Below are positions 23,471-32,913 of a stretch of 64,000 bases of DNA, piece after piece; within the stretch, counting starts at the first letter, position 1, and the number at the start of each line of letters is the position of its first letter. The notes beneath the pieces are model-generated. The model was not told the origin of the DNA and searched no databases. It saw only the letters and a list, made by a program, of their open reading frames with translations. A program made the position numbers and the translations under genes. The stretch comes from CAWFFV01 sp963814985 (GTDB lineage Bacteria; Chloroflexota; Ktedonobacteria; Ktedonobacterales; Ktedonobacteraceae), in the NCBI GenBank assembly GCA_963814985.1, contig CAWFFV010000053.1:1-64000 (forward strand), in the 5' to 3' direction.

Positions 23471-24746
23471 CTAGGCACCACGCCTCGATACTTCTCCTCT
23501 AAACGTCGCTTGAACTCGCGCCAGTATGATGCATCACCAGGTCGATAGTAGTCTGGCGTTCCTGTAGCTGCAAGGTGTTTATCCTCTAGCAGCATCTGAC
23601 CTACCAGTTGTAACCGCAGCGGCGGCCAATTTTGTTGACTTTTCTTCTCCTGCCCATAGGTGAGTAGAGCCTTCCGCTCTTCATCATTCCACCCTGCCTG
23701 GTTACTCTTCTTCTGGGCAAACATCTCACAGCCTCCGATAAGTTAAAAGGTTTGAGCGAGAGTTGATGAAAGATGTTAAAGAAGGGACTTGTTTTACTGT
23801 GACTATCCAGAAGGTCAATAAGCGGGCTTCTACTACTGATCACCAGTGCCAACCCATCATTCATTGCAAGGTAACGTAGATTAGCAAGGAACTCATGATC
23901 AAACGTTTGTCTATTAAAAAAGCCTTCAAATTCATCGATACATAGCACAGGGTGAATTGTACGTGCCCTTTGTTCCCTGACAAACCTTCCCAGCATGTCC
24001 ATATCTGCCTGGGAAGTTGCAAATGGCACGCCAAAGCCATCGAGCACTCTGGCACAAAATTCTGCAATCGTTTGGCACTGCGGCATGGTGCCATCGAGTG
24101 TGGCAAAGTGAAAGGTAGAATCAAGTTGAGCGGGAGCGGCAAGCTTGAGATAGTCCATCAACCATGTCTTGCCAATGCGACGTGGACCAACAATGGAAGT
24201 GCAACCCCCTTTGCGCGTACGATCGAGCAATGTTATACATTCCCGTCTTCTGCCATATAACTCATCAACATTGGGGAGATGAGGTGTGTTGAAGTAAAAA
24301 ATTGTGGGCAATGGCTGCGATTGCGCTACAGGTGTGGTGGGAATTGGGAGTATGACAGGAGTACCAGATGACTGGGATTGCACCTGTGGTGTTGGTGTTC
24401 CCACAGGCGGGATTGGAGGTTGCGGAGGAGTTGTTAGTGTTCCCACAGGTGGGGTTTGAGGCAGTGGAGATGGTGTTGGGGGTGAAGGAGGAGGAATAAT
24501 CTGCTTTGGATCAGGTGTAGGGGGGTTGGAAGAAGGTGGAAAGAGAGCTTGCCAGAAAGGAACAAGGATTGCGGCTATCGTGAGTACAATGGGTAAAATA
24601 TAGGACCAGATACCATCAATGATATGACCTGCACTCAAGAATAATGTGAGTCCAGCAAGAGAGAGAAGGAGTGTGACCATACATCCAACCGTCAGACGTC
24701 CCCAGGGAAGAGCTCTTTTTGATTGTCGCTGCTGTTGTTGCTGCAT
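23467..24746 (-). pseudogene. Membrane-anchored STAND/AAA ATPase, frameshifted near 3' end
   Basis: From ATG 24746 there are two helices (VTLLLSLAGLTLFLSAG, YILPIVLTIAAILVPFW), a Pro-rich linker (residues 70-145), and an ATPase with GPRRIGKT (187-194) and Walker B VLCIDEFEG (267-275). After NLSEA the frame goes astray. The other frame gives CEMFAQKKSNQAGWNDEERK and continues to a natural end at 23467, so adding one base near 23730 restores the gene. Its stop overlaps the next gene's start (ATGA), so these ATPase genes form one operon. Together they look like a paired, membrane-tethered ATPase system of unknown purpose, found in Ktedonobacteria-like genomes by my recollection only. Confidence 0.7.
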
Positions 24747-24940
24747 AAAAGACTCGCCTCACACTACGAGATAAAACATATTTTATTGATTATAACAAAT
24801 TAATATGTAGATGTATATATGTGATTTAGTAGTTGGAGCTATTTTTCTTGAGAATATATAAGGTCAAATACAATAAAAAGTGACTATTCAGATAGACTAA
24901 GCCCTATTCCTGCGGTGACCACAATTTAATGGATTACCCA

Positions 24941-25411
24941 TTAGCTGATATATGGTTGTGATCGATGCTCTAAATAGTGCTTGATGCGTAAACGAGTGGA
25001 AGAATGCATGTTCAAGTGCTCAATTTCCTGGGGAGAGACGAAAGCAACTTCAAAAGACTTGTCACTTATGCTCATCGTTCCACCAATGATTGTGCAGACA
25101 AAGCAGAGGGAGAACTGTTGTCGTACCTCCCCATCAGAAAATGCAATAACATGATGAGGGTTGGTATAAATGCCTACAATGTATTCTGGTTTTATATCAA
25201 GCCCTGTTTCTTCTTTCACTTCACGTATAGCAGTTTCCGCTATACTCTCTCCTACCTCCATTGCTCCCCCAGGTAACGCCCACAAATCGTTGTCGCTACG
25301 CCGGTGCAGTAGTATTTTTCCCTCATGATTGGTCACAATAGCTGATGCCGCTGGTACAATACTGTTCGCTTTCGGAGCCTGCGGATCATTCAAATAATCA
25401 ATACGAGCCAT
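24941..25411 (-). CDS. NUDIX hydrolase
   Basis: A complete Nudix box is present: GGAMEVGES, then REVKEETGL, spaced as required for a divalent-metal pyrophosphohydrolase. The protein has 156 residues from ATG 25411, with AGAGGAT upstream. It may hydrolyse a nucleoside diphosphate derivative; the exact substrate cannot be told. It starts two bases after the stop of the XRE regulator, so the two are translationally coupled. The pairing suggests that the regulator responds to a nucleotide-like metabolite, which is inference. Confidence 0.88.
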   Translation of the reverse strand: MARIDYLNDPQAPKANSIVPAASAIVTNHEGKILLHRRSDNDLWALPGGAMEVGESIAETAIREVKEETGLDIKPEYIVGIYTNPHHVIAFSDGEVRQQFSLCFVCTIIGGTMSISDKSFEVAFVSPQEIEHLNMHSSTRLRIKHYLEHRSQPYIS

Positions 25412-25413
25412 AA

Positions 25414-26154
25414 TTAATCCTCTATTGGCTTTGTTGTCATCCACACCTGTTCAAAATGCTGCGCAAAATTAGTAAACATACTATCATGACCTGAACAGCG
25501 TAAGTGTAACAAAGGAGCTTTTGAACCATGCAAGCCATAGAGATGTGGTATCACAAACATCTCATTATCAGCACGAAATAACGAGTTATACAGAATGGTA
25601 GAGTGATATCGTATTTCTATGTTTGGTACTGAACGGATACTACGAAAATGATACAAGCAACTCTTGATACGCCCTGGCAGAGTACCCTCTAACTGTTCTT
25701 CCTCGTCACGTAACCGAACAGCATTACAGGTTGGGTCTGCCAGCGCGATCTGTATTTTACAACCGTTTGTTGCTTTCTCTTTGAAGAGATCAACTAACCC
25801 TGCACTTTGTTCAGGTATAAAAAGCATAGCATGAGCAAGCAGGTCAAGTCTCTCGCTTGCCTGCTCAAAGAGTTGCAACCATGCACTGGCAGGTACGTCA
25901 GCACGATGAGCATAAGCGGCAATTATTTCTAACGTATACACAGCGCTGTTTACAGCTTTATTGGCAACCGAGGGCCATAGAATATCTTCCCGCTGATTAA
26001 GCAATTCTGCAACTTTCCAACGATGACGAGCATGTGGCACGCGCCCACTTAACCAGCGTTGAACGGTCTTAGGGTCTACACCAGTCGCCTTGGTGACTGC
26101 ATCTAAATCAATATGCGCAATTACCATTGCATCTCTTAAACGCTCATTTGGCAT
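25414..26154 (-). CDS. XRE-family regulator with C-terminal ligand-type domain
   Basis: An N-terminal helix-turn-helix (LDAVTKATGVDPKTVQRWLSG) is followed by a ~180-residue domain (residues 75-245) resembling DUF5919. That domain has a PLD-like strand pattern (KIQIALADPTCNAVRLR) and a conserved LFRADNEMFVIPHLYG. Start ATG 26154 has AAGGAG 6 bases upstream; an ATG at 26193 lacks one. It is co-transcribed with the NUDIX gene. Confidence 0.8.
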   Translation of the reverse strand: MPNERLRDAMVIAHIDLDAVTKATGVDPKTVQRWLSGRVPHARHRWKVAELLNQREDILWPSVANKAVNSAVYTLEIIAAYAHRADVPASAWLQLFEQASERLDLLAHAMLFIPEQSAGLVDLFKEKATNGCKIQIALADPTCNAVRLRDEEEQLEGTLPGRIKSCLYHFRSIRSVPNIEIRYHSTILYNSLFRADNEMFVIPHLYGLHGSKAPLLHLRCSGHDSMFTNFAQHFEQVWMTTKPIED

Positions 26155-26319
26155 ATTTTTCTCCTTGTTGTAAGGCCATTTCAAGTGTACCACAAAAACA
26201 TCCCAAAACGTCCCATAGCGTAGTTTAGAAATCTTCTCATTTAAAGTATGTTATTCCTGGGTTGCTCAGTCAAATAAAGAATAATTAGTGCACACAATAG
26301 ATAAGAGGATACTATAAAT

Positions 26320-26670
26320 ATGTCAGGATTATTCAAGCATTATGGTGGTGGGGAGATAGTCAACGCCACACCCATTACCACCGGGCCTATTTTTTCAGCC
26401 GCAGAGAAGTTTTTGAACGGACAAGGGTGTACACTTACGGCGATAGAAGAAGGCAAGAAGACGCTTGCAAAATACCCACCCGGCACGACACGTCAGGAAC
26501 TCTACCCTCGTACAACAGATATCAGGTACAGAATTATGCTCCCAAGTGGACGAGAGTTGCTTGAAGTAGAGGGACGAGGGCGTGGGGAAGACAAACCACT
26601 GATCAGCTTACAAATTGTCCTCATGCAAGAGGAACAAGCAGAGAGAGAGGGAGAAAACAAGGAACCCTGA
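26320..26670 (+). CDS. Hypothetical protein, 116 residues
   Basis: A ribosome site AGAGGAT precedes the ATG. The sequence is soluble, with a basic-acidic pattern (RTTDIRYRIMLPSGRELLEV) suggesting a small beta-rich fold and an acidic tail (EEQAEREGENKEP). I recognise no family. It is divergent from the XRE/NUDIX pair and ends in a terminator shared with ftsH. Confidence 0.6.
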   Translation: MSGLFKHYGGGEIVNATPITTGPIFSAAEKFLNGQGCTLTAIEEGKKTLAKYPPGTTRQELYPRTTDIRYRIMLPSGRELLEVEGRGRGEDKPLISLQIVLMQEEQAEREGENKEP

Positions 26671-26700
26671 GGGGCTAGACTTAGCCCCTCAGGGTTCCTT
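26659..26700. terminator. Bidirectional terminator
   Basis: A perfect 19-bp stem, AAGGAACCCTGAGGGGCTA at 26659-26677 and its complement at 26682-26700, has a 4-base loop. It is followed by ATTTTTAC on the plus strand. It covers the stop codon of the hypothetical gene and serves the converging ftsH gene. Confidence 0.9.
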
Positions 26701-26707
26701 GAGATTT

Positions 26708-28741
26708 TTACTGTATCTCTGGTGCCTGTACCGGAGGTAGGGATGGTGGTGATGGTGCGATTGTTACGCCTGGGGTGGTCGGATGCCGTTGCAATTGTGT
26801 AGACGCAATGGGTGCTCCGGTCTCTTCCAGGATCACGTGTAACTGTTTGGCATCAATCGTTTCCTGACGACGCAACTCCTGGGCGATACGATCAAGCGTC
26901 GGGCGATACTCCGTCAAGATTGCGACAGCTTGAGAGTAGCAACTACGTACGATGCTCTCGACTTCCTCGTCGATTAGCTCGGCTGTCTCTTCACTATAGG
27001 TGGTCGGTGCGCCTGTATCGCCACCGCCGAGAAATGGACTCTGGCGTTCGCTGAAGGAAACTGTTCCCACTCGTTCGCTCATACCCCAACGGGTAACCAT
27101 CTGGCGGGCGATGGTGGTGACACGTTGCAGATCATTCTCCGCGCCTGTGGTGATCTGGTCAAAGACTACTTGCTCGGCGGCTCGTCCACCCAGTGCAGTC
27201 ACAATCTGTGCTAGCAAGTATTCTTTCGAGTAGTTGTAGCGATCATCCAACGGCGTATACATCGTCACACCAAGAGCCTGACCACGTGGAACAATCGTTA
27301 CCTTGGAGACCGGATCAGTGCCCTCGATGAGTAGACCCGTTAGAGCATGCCCACCTTCGTGGTAAGCGGTCACATTGAGATCTTCTTCCTTGAGAACCAG
27401 CGGACGCTCTGCACCCAGGAGAATTTTGTCCAGCGCTTCTTCAAAACAGACCTGGGTGACAGCATCGAGATTGCGGCGAGCTGCCAGCAATGCAGCTTCG
27501 TTCACCAGGTTTGCCAGATCGGCACCGACCATCCCTGTAGTCGAACGTGCTACGCTGACCAGATCCACCTCGGGAGCGAGTGGAACGGTGCGCGAGTGAA
27601 TCTTGAGGATGGCAAGACGACCATTCCAGTCGGGACGGTCAACGGTAACACGACGGTCGAAACGGCCTGGCCGCAAAAGTGCCTGATCGAGTCCATCGGG
27701 ACGGTTGGTAGCGGCGAGGACAACGACAGCCTGACGATTGTCGAAACCATCCATCTCTACCAGGAGTTGGTTCAAGGTCTGTTCTCGCTCGTCATTAGTA
27801 TTAATACTGGAACCACGCTGGCGACCGACCGCATCGATTTCATCGATAAAGATGATACTTGGTGAAGCCTTCTTTGCCTGATCAAAGAGGTCACGTACAC
27901 GGCTGGCACCCACGCCAACCAGCACTTCGACAAACTCTGAGCCAGACATTGAGAAGAAGGGAACGCCTGCCTCTCCGGCAACCGCTCTTGCCAGCAGCGT
28001 CTTACCCGTTCCCGGAGGTCCCACCAGCAAGACACCACGTGGAATTTTTCCACCCAGACGCTGGAACTTGGCAGGAGTCTTGAGAAATTCGACCACCTCT
28101 TGTAGTTCGTACTTTGACTCATCCACACCTGCAACATCAGCAAAGGTAGTACTGGGACGATCTTCCAGGATCACCTTGGCACGACTCTTCCCAAAGCTGA
28201 AGATGCCCTGTTGCCCTTGTGTCGCTCTTCGGCTAAAGAAGACGAAGAGACCGATCAGGAAAACCCAGGGAAGGAACGTAATGAGCAGGTTGAGCCAGAA
28301 ACTGTTGTCCGGCGGTGGCTGGTAGACTACTGTAGCACCGCTGCTAATAAGTTGCTGTGGAAGATGGTCATCACCGTTGGGGAGTTGGTAGACATGATAC
28401 TGTGTCAGACCGTTAATGGGTGTCTTCAAGTCTCCAACAATGTCGTTTTGTCCAATAAATGTTGCAGATTTAATGTTTTGCGCGTCGATCTGATTAGAAT
28501 ATTCTGTATAGGACAGTTCGGTACGTTGCGGCGAATTGCTAGCAACATTTGAGCTTTGTACATAGTTGACTATGAGTACCACAAGCATAACGACTACAAG
28601 GATCAGTAGCCAGCGATTGAGGCTACTGGATGGGCGTTTTTGTGGCGTCTGCCCATTAGGGCGTCCTGTAGGACCTGGCCGCATCTGCTGCCTGTCATTA
28701 TTATTTTGTAGCCAGTGCATGTTACCCGGCTGTCTATCCAT
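26708..28741 (-). CDS. ftsH: ATP-dependent zinc metalloprotease FtsH
   Basis: At 677 residues it has the canonical order. There are two membrane helices (RWLLILVVVMLVVLIVNYV and WLNLLITFLPWVFLIGLFVFF) with a short periplasmic-type domain between. The AAA+ module carries GPPGTGKT, IIFIDEIDAVGRQRG and the second region of homology NRPDGLDQALLRPGRFDR. The M41 protease has the zinc motif HEGGH. It degrades membrane and short-lived regulatory proteins as a hexamer. The N-terminus is Gln/Asn/Pro-rich before helix 1. It is a single gene with a bidirectional terminator. Confidence 0.97.
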   Translation of the reverse strand: MDRQPGNMHWLQNNNDRQQMRPGPTGRPNGQTPQKRPSSSLNRWLLILVVVMLVVLIVNYVQSSNVASNSPQRTELSYTEYSNQIDAQNIKSATFIGQNDIVGDLKTPINGLTQYHVYQLPNGDDHLPQQLISSGATVVYQPPPDNSFWLNLLITFLPWVFLIGLFVFFSRRATQGQQGIFSFGKSRAKVILEDRPSTTFADVAGVDESKYELQEVVEFLKTPAKFQRLGGKIPRGVLLVGPPGTGKTLLARAVAGEAGVPFFSMSGSEFVEVLVGVGASRVRDLFDQAKKASPSIIFIDEIDAVGRQRGSSINTNDEREQTLNQLLVEMDGFDNRQAVVVLAATNRPDGLDQALLRPGRFDRRVTVDRPDWNGRLAILKIHSRTVPLAPEVDLVSVARSTTGMVGADLANLVNEAALLAARRNLDAVTQVCFEEALDKILLGAERPLVLKEEDLNVTAYHEGGHALTGLLIEGTDPVSKVTIVPRGQALGVTMYTPLDDRYNYSKEYLLAQIVTALGGRAAEQVVFDQITTGAENDLQRVTTIARQMVTRWGMSERVGTVSFSERQSPFLGGGDTGAPTTYSEETAELIDEEVESIVRSCYSQAVAILTEYRPTLDRIAQELRRQETIDAKQLHVILEETGAPIASTQLQRHPTTPGVTIAPSPPSLPPVQAPEIQ

Positions 28742-29033
28742 TTATTACCTGCTTTCTGGGCCTCCGACATGCATAATCCTTAGATACACAAATGCAAAAG
28801 GAAAGTCTGAGCCGTTGTATGGCAATGTCCTTATTATATCTTACTGACTTGAGAAATGCACGTATGAGGAAGTGCTGGAGCGCATATCAAACGTTTGCAG
28901 AGAGATTCTCTTCATGGGGATGCTGTTCACAAGCCCGTTCGTTCCATTTCCCAGACGTAGGACTTGAATGTTTGCGGTATACCTGCTATGGTAAGTGCGG
29001 ATAAACGATCCCAGTTCTTGTTTTAGAAAAATG
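28742..29033. other. Intergenic upstream of ftsH
   Basis: It contains the ftsH promoter region and a diverged copy of the ...CACAAGCCCGTT repeat (28926-28940). No gene is seen. Confidence 0.5.
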
Positions 29034-29211
29034 GTAACTATTCAGGTCTCCTCACCACCTGCGGTGGCTCGCTCTTGTTTTGTGTGGATTTTGTAGTCCG
29101 TGGTGGAGGTTGCGACGCAACCTCCACCACGGACTACAAAATCCACACAAAACTGGATGCGAAGCGCCTTAGGCGCTGAGAAATCAGGAAAAGGGGGGCC
29201 GAAGTAGTTAC
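29034..29211. repeat. Family A palindromic repeat with 38-bp perfect arms
   Basis: Complete copy from GTAACTATTCAGG to AGTAGTTAC. Arms 29077-29114 and 29116-29153 are perfectly complementary, centred on GGTTGCG-A-CGCAACC. The GCGCCTTAGGCGC palindrome is on the right. Confidence 0.88.
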
Positions 29212-29230
29212 GAAAAACGCATTGTAAAGA

Positions 29231-30796
29231 ATGCAATTACAAAGAAACTTTTTTATGACAGCAAGTACAGTAACACAGGTTCAATTGAAAGCACGTACAA
29301 CACCACCACAGATGCATTGGCAAACAATTCTGGTCTGGCTGCTCACCCTGGTACTCTTTACAGCAGGTATCTGGATGCGCTTGCATGATCTTGGTCTACC
29401 TTTTGATCGTGACGGCTATGACGAGGGGGTCTACTGGCAATCTCTACGCGCTATGAGTGCAAGTCATCCCCTCTACCAGTCAATATTCTATTCACAGCCT
29501 CCCTTCTTTTTACTTTCCATCTATCCTCTCTATCTTCTCCTTGGGCAAACGCTCTGGGCGGCGCGACTGGGTATGGCTGCTATTTCATTATTTGGATTGG
29601 TGGGTGCGTGGCTATTGGGCAAGGCGCTGGCAGGCCGCATTGGCGCGATCACCGCACTCTTCCTGCTGGTCACCAGTCCACTTTACCTGACGCAATCGCA
29701 AACCATCCAGGCAGAGGCACCCTCAACAGCTTTTTCGTTATTGGCAGTTGGCCTGGCCTATCTCTGGTGGGAAAAGCCTGATGGTCTGGCTGGCCTGAGT
29801 CTGGCAGCACTGGCTACAACCGCTCTGGCGCTGGGCATCCTCAGCAAACTATTAGCAGTCTCCGCACTTGCACCTTTCGGCTTATTACTACTCGCACATC
29901 TCTGGCGTATTTTTCAGAAAAAGCCTGGGACGCGCCTTGCCAGTGCTCGCTCACTTCTCGTTGGCATCGGTGCCTTGCTCTTCGTAACCGTCCTGGTACT
30001 CCTGCCTTTTGTTAGCTCAATTCAGCCGATGTGGCAAGATGTTATGACGTTTCATACCGATGCAGGCGTCTTACTGAAGAGTACACCACAGCAAAGTAAC
30101 CTTTCACTGATGAAACCAGTGCTCATGTCCATCACAACCTATGCCGCACTTTACGGCACCACCATAGCATTACTCAGAAGAGATTGGCGAGTGCTTCCTC
30201 TACTGGCCTGGCTTCTGACAACCATCTACATGCTGTGGAAACTAACGCCTCTGTTCCCTCACCATCTTGTCGCACTGATTCCACCCCTGATAGCCCTGAC
30301 AGTGATGGGGATTAGCCCTTTCACCTGGCAGAAAAAACCTTCAAGGGTCCTGTTGAATAGTGCAACGGCGGTCGCTCTCGCACTAATCCTGGTTACCGCA
30401 ACACTCAACGTGCAGCAGATACGCCATTACTATCGTAATGAGCAAGCACAAAATATGGCAACCACCACTCCACAGGAAACACAGATCATCAAAGATCTGC
30501 AAAGAGCGATCCAGCCCAATCAACGCGTCATCACCGACGCACAATTTCTGGTCAGCCTTGCCGATCGGAATACCCCTGCGGCACTGGTGGATACCTCTCA
30601 AGTACGTATCAACGCAGGTTACGTCACAGTACCACAACTGATTCAGGAGGCATCCCAGCCACAAGTTCGGGCTATCCTCTTTTATTCAGGACGCCTCAAT
30701 ATCAAGAGTGTGGCAGGTTTCCATACATGGGTGCTACATCATTTCCATCTCCTCCACAGTTATGGCGCGGGCAGAGAACTTTGGATCAAAATATGA
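29231..30796 (+). CDS. Membrane glycosyltransferase (GT39/ArnT-like)
   Basis: The 521-residue protein has about eleven hydrophobic helices. After helix 1 the extracytoplasmic loop holds DRDGYDEGVYW, matching the acidic catalytic motif of GT-C dolichyl/polyprenyl-phosphate glycosyltransferases; YSQPPFFLL follows as in the family. It would transfer a sugar from a lipid-phosphate donor on the outer face of the membrane. The C-terminal ~120 residues are a soluble domain. The start could be 29231 or the second in-frame ATG at 29255; neither has a strong ribosome site. It stands alone, flanked by palindromic repeats. Confidence 0.8.
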   Translation: MQLQRNFFMTASTVTQVQLKARTTPPQMHWQTILVWLLTLVLFTAGIWMRLHDLGLPFDRDGYDEGVYWQSLRAMSASHPLYQSIFYSQPPFFLLSIYPLYLLLGQTLWAARLGMAAISLFGLVGAWLLGKALAGRIGAITALFLLVTSPLYLTQSQTIQAEAPSTAFSLLAVGLAYLWWEKPDGLAGLSLAALATTALALGILSKLLAVSALAPFGLLLLAHLWRIFQKKPGTRLASARSLLVGIGALLFVTVLVLLPFVSSIQPMWQDVMTFHTDAGVLLKSTPQQSNLSLMKPVLMSITTYAALYGTTIALLRRDWRVLPLLAWLLTTIYMLWKLTPLFPHHLVALIPPLIALTVMGISPFTWQKKPSRVLLNSATAVALALILVTATLNVQQIRHYYRNEQAQNMATTTPQETQIIKDLQRAIQPNQRVITDAQFLVSLADRNTPAALVDTSQVRINAGYVTVPQLIQEASQPQVRAILFYSGRLNIKSVAGFHTWVLHHFHLLHSYGAGRELWIKI

Positions 30797-30810
30797 TAGT
30801 ATGAGGCCTG

Positions 30811-31119
30811 GTAATGATTCAGGTCTCCTCGCCATCTGCGATGGCTCGCCTTCCATGAGTCATCCCGAACTTTTTGGACAAAAGTTCCAAAAAGCGAGGG
30901 TGCAGGGAGCGCAGCATCCCTGCCGGGGTTCGGGGTGTCCCCGAAAAACTCTTTTTTTCTTGGGGGCACCCCAAACCCCGGTCAAGGGCTGGCCGCCCTT
31001 GACAATCCCGCTTCTCAAGCCATTTGAGGGAAGGCGAACTTTTGTTCGAAAAATTCGGGATGACCCATGGGCCCACGAAGCGCCTCAGGCGCTGAGGAGC
31101 CTGGAAATACGGAGTAATT
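30811..31119. repeat. Family A repeat interrupted by family B
   Basis: The left flank GTAATGATTCAGGTCTCCTC with CCATCTGCGATGG, and the right flank GAAGCGCCTCAGGCGCTGAGGAGCCTGG...AGTAATT, are those of family A. The central hairpin is replaced by a family B element at 30859-31064. Confidence 0.8.
30859..31064. repeat. Family B palindromic element, copy 2
   Basis: GTCATCCCGAA and its complement TTCGGGATGAC bound it. Internal GGGGTGTCCCCGAAAAAC / GGGGGCACCCC and AAGGGCTGGCCGCCCTT palindromes mirror the layout of copy 1 at 6082-6287 with different arm sequences. Confidence 0.8.
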
Positions 31120-31137
31120 AATAAGGAGAGGGAAAAC

Positions 31138-31251
31138 ATGGAAAAGAGGAAGATATTCAGCACAATGGAGATCATCCTGGTCGGTTTTCTGGTTGGATCG
31201 CTCATTCTCGCATTCATCCAGGCACGACAGGAAGAAACACGTCATTCGTAG
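31138..31251 (+). CDS. 37-residue single-helix membrane peptide
   Basis: A strong AAGGAGAGG lies 7 bases before the ATG. The peptide begins with basic MEKRKIF, has one helix (EIILVGFLVGSLILAFIQA) and ends with a charged RQEETRHS. The good ribosome site and clean membrane topology support a real small gene despite its size. Function unknown. Its stop is at the edge of a ...GGGGCACAGCTCACAAGCCCG repeat. Confidence 0.5.
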   Translation: MEKRKIFSTMEIILVGFLVGSLILAFIQARQEETRHS

Positions 31252-31493
31252 GGGCACAGCTCACAAGCCCGTTTTGTAGGAACGCCGTTCACAAGCTTAT
31301 CAGGCGATAGAAGAAAGAGGGCGAAATATTGTATTCGCCCTCTTTCCCTCCTTATACTGCCCATCAACATCTGTATAGCATTAATCACTTCTTCATAGCC
31401 CCGTACAAGACACTCCATTGCTTCATACCGGTTTTGGCAATGGGCTTTACTCAGCGACGGCAGAAAGTTCTCTGTAATAATTGCGACACGCAT
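31242..31493 (-). pseudogene. Remnant of a GT4-type glycosyltransferase N-terminus
   Basis: GGTGGAG precedes an ATG at 31493 that opens with MRVAIITENFLPSL, the typical first strand of family-4 glycosyltransferases. The sequence then departs from the family (KAHCQNRYEAMECLVRGY) and ends after about 83 codons. It is either a truncated relic or an unrelated small protein; evidence is limited to the opening motif. Confidence 0.3.
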
Positions 31494-31767
31494 GGTTCTC
31501 CACCTGATATATTGCAAGAGGGGAGTATTCCCTTTCAACATCCATATAATATTTTTCCTACTAATAACTTGCTTTGTGTCTTTCTATCAAAATAACACGT
31601 TGTAGTTATTGGAGGGTTAATGACAGTTTACTTTTTTGTCAAACCCAGGCTAAGGGAGAGTTAAATATACACGCCCACACTATACCAAATCTCCTACGAA
31701 ATACGACAGAGCCTGAAATTTGATTTCAGTGTACGTTATACTAGGTCAAAAGCATTTTTATATATTT

Positions 31768-32913
31768 ATGACCAACGAAGGTAAAGTGAGGAATGATGGA
31801 TATCCCTCAAGGATGAGGTGTAGAAGAGATGAGAATGCAGGAGGGAAATTGGACAGAGGTTCTCCAGAAGTCAAAAAGTCAAAAAGTCAGGAAGCAGGTA
31901 AAACTACGGTGAAGCATCAATTTGCACAAATAAAATCTTCTCAGGACAACGCCCCCCCCGAACAGGCAGGAACTGATGCACAGGCCGCGACATCCATAAT
32001 CCGGCCCCGTGTAGCCTATGCGGTACCCGTACCGCAGCCTCCTACTACCCCAGGTATAGGACTTCTGCCAAATCGGCAAACTGGCGACTTATCACAGCCC
32101 CAGAATAAGGCTAATTTTATCGCAGATCAAGATACATCAATACAACAAGCAGTACATAGACCTGTACCGAATCGGCAAACTGGCGATCTATCACAATTTC
32201 AAAACAGGGCTAATCCTGTCTTAGCAACTACCACAGAGCAAGAAACGACGATCCAACAGGCAGCACATAAACCCGCTACAAGCTCCCTTCTTAACAGAAG
32301 TCACTCACAGGTATCTGAATTTGGTTTTGGGCCAACAGCGCCATACCAATCTGGCATTGCACCTGCGCTTCTCTCTCAGTCTGGTATTGCTCCTCTTCCG
32401 CCACATCAATCTGGCATTGCACCAACACTTCTCTCTCAGTCCGGTATTGCTCCTCTTCCACCATATCAATCTGGCATTGCACCTGCGCCTCTCTCTCAGT
32501 CTGGTATTGCGACTCTTCCACCATATCAATCTGGCATTGCACCTGCGCCTCTCTCCCAGTCTGGCATTGCATCTCTTCCGCCATACCAATCTGGTATCGC
32601 ACCTGCGCCTCTCTCTTCCGTGCGACTCTTCCACCATATCAATCTGGTATCGCATCTCTTCCGCCATACCAATCTGGCATTGCAACTCTTCCGCCATACC
32701 AATCTGGCATTGCAACTCTTCCGCCATACCAATCTGGCATTGCATCTCTTCCGCCATACCAATCTGGTATCGCACCTGCGCCTCTCTCTCAGTCCGGTAT
32801 TGCGACTCTTCCACCACCCCAACCTGGCATTATGCCCCCAACACATCCGCAATCACTTCATGGATCGGCCTCCTGGCAACAATCCATACCACCGGGCTAT
32901 CAGAGCAACTTAA
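31768..32913 (+). pseudogene. Repeat-rich N-terminal part of the LCP gene, out of frame
   Basis: This frame encodes a low-complexity cytosolic-type region with two PNRQTGDLSQ units, followed by repeats of YQSGIAPAPLSQSGIA. Near 32618 the repeat is broken by a deletion of about 7 bases (CTCTCTTCCGTGCGACTC where neighbours read CTCTCAGTCCGGTATTGCG). The same repeat then continues in another frame leading straight into the LCP protein. The two frames were therefore one gene. The start is uncertain; ATG 31768 has no ribosome site. Confidence 0.6.
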
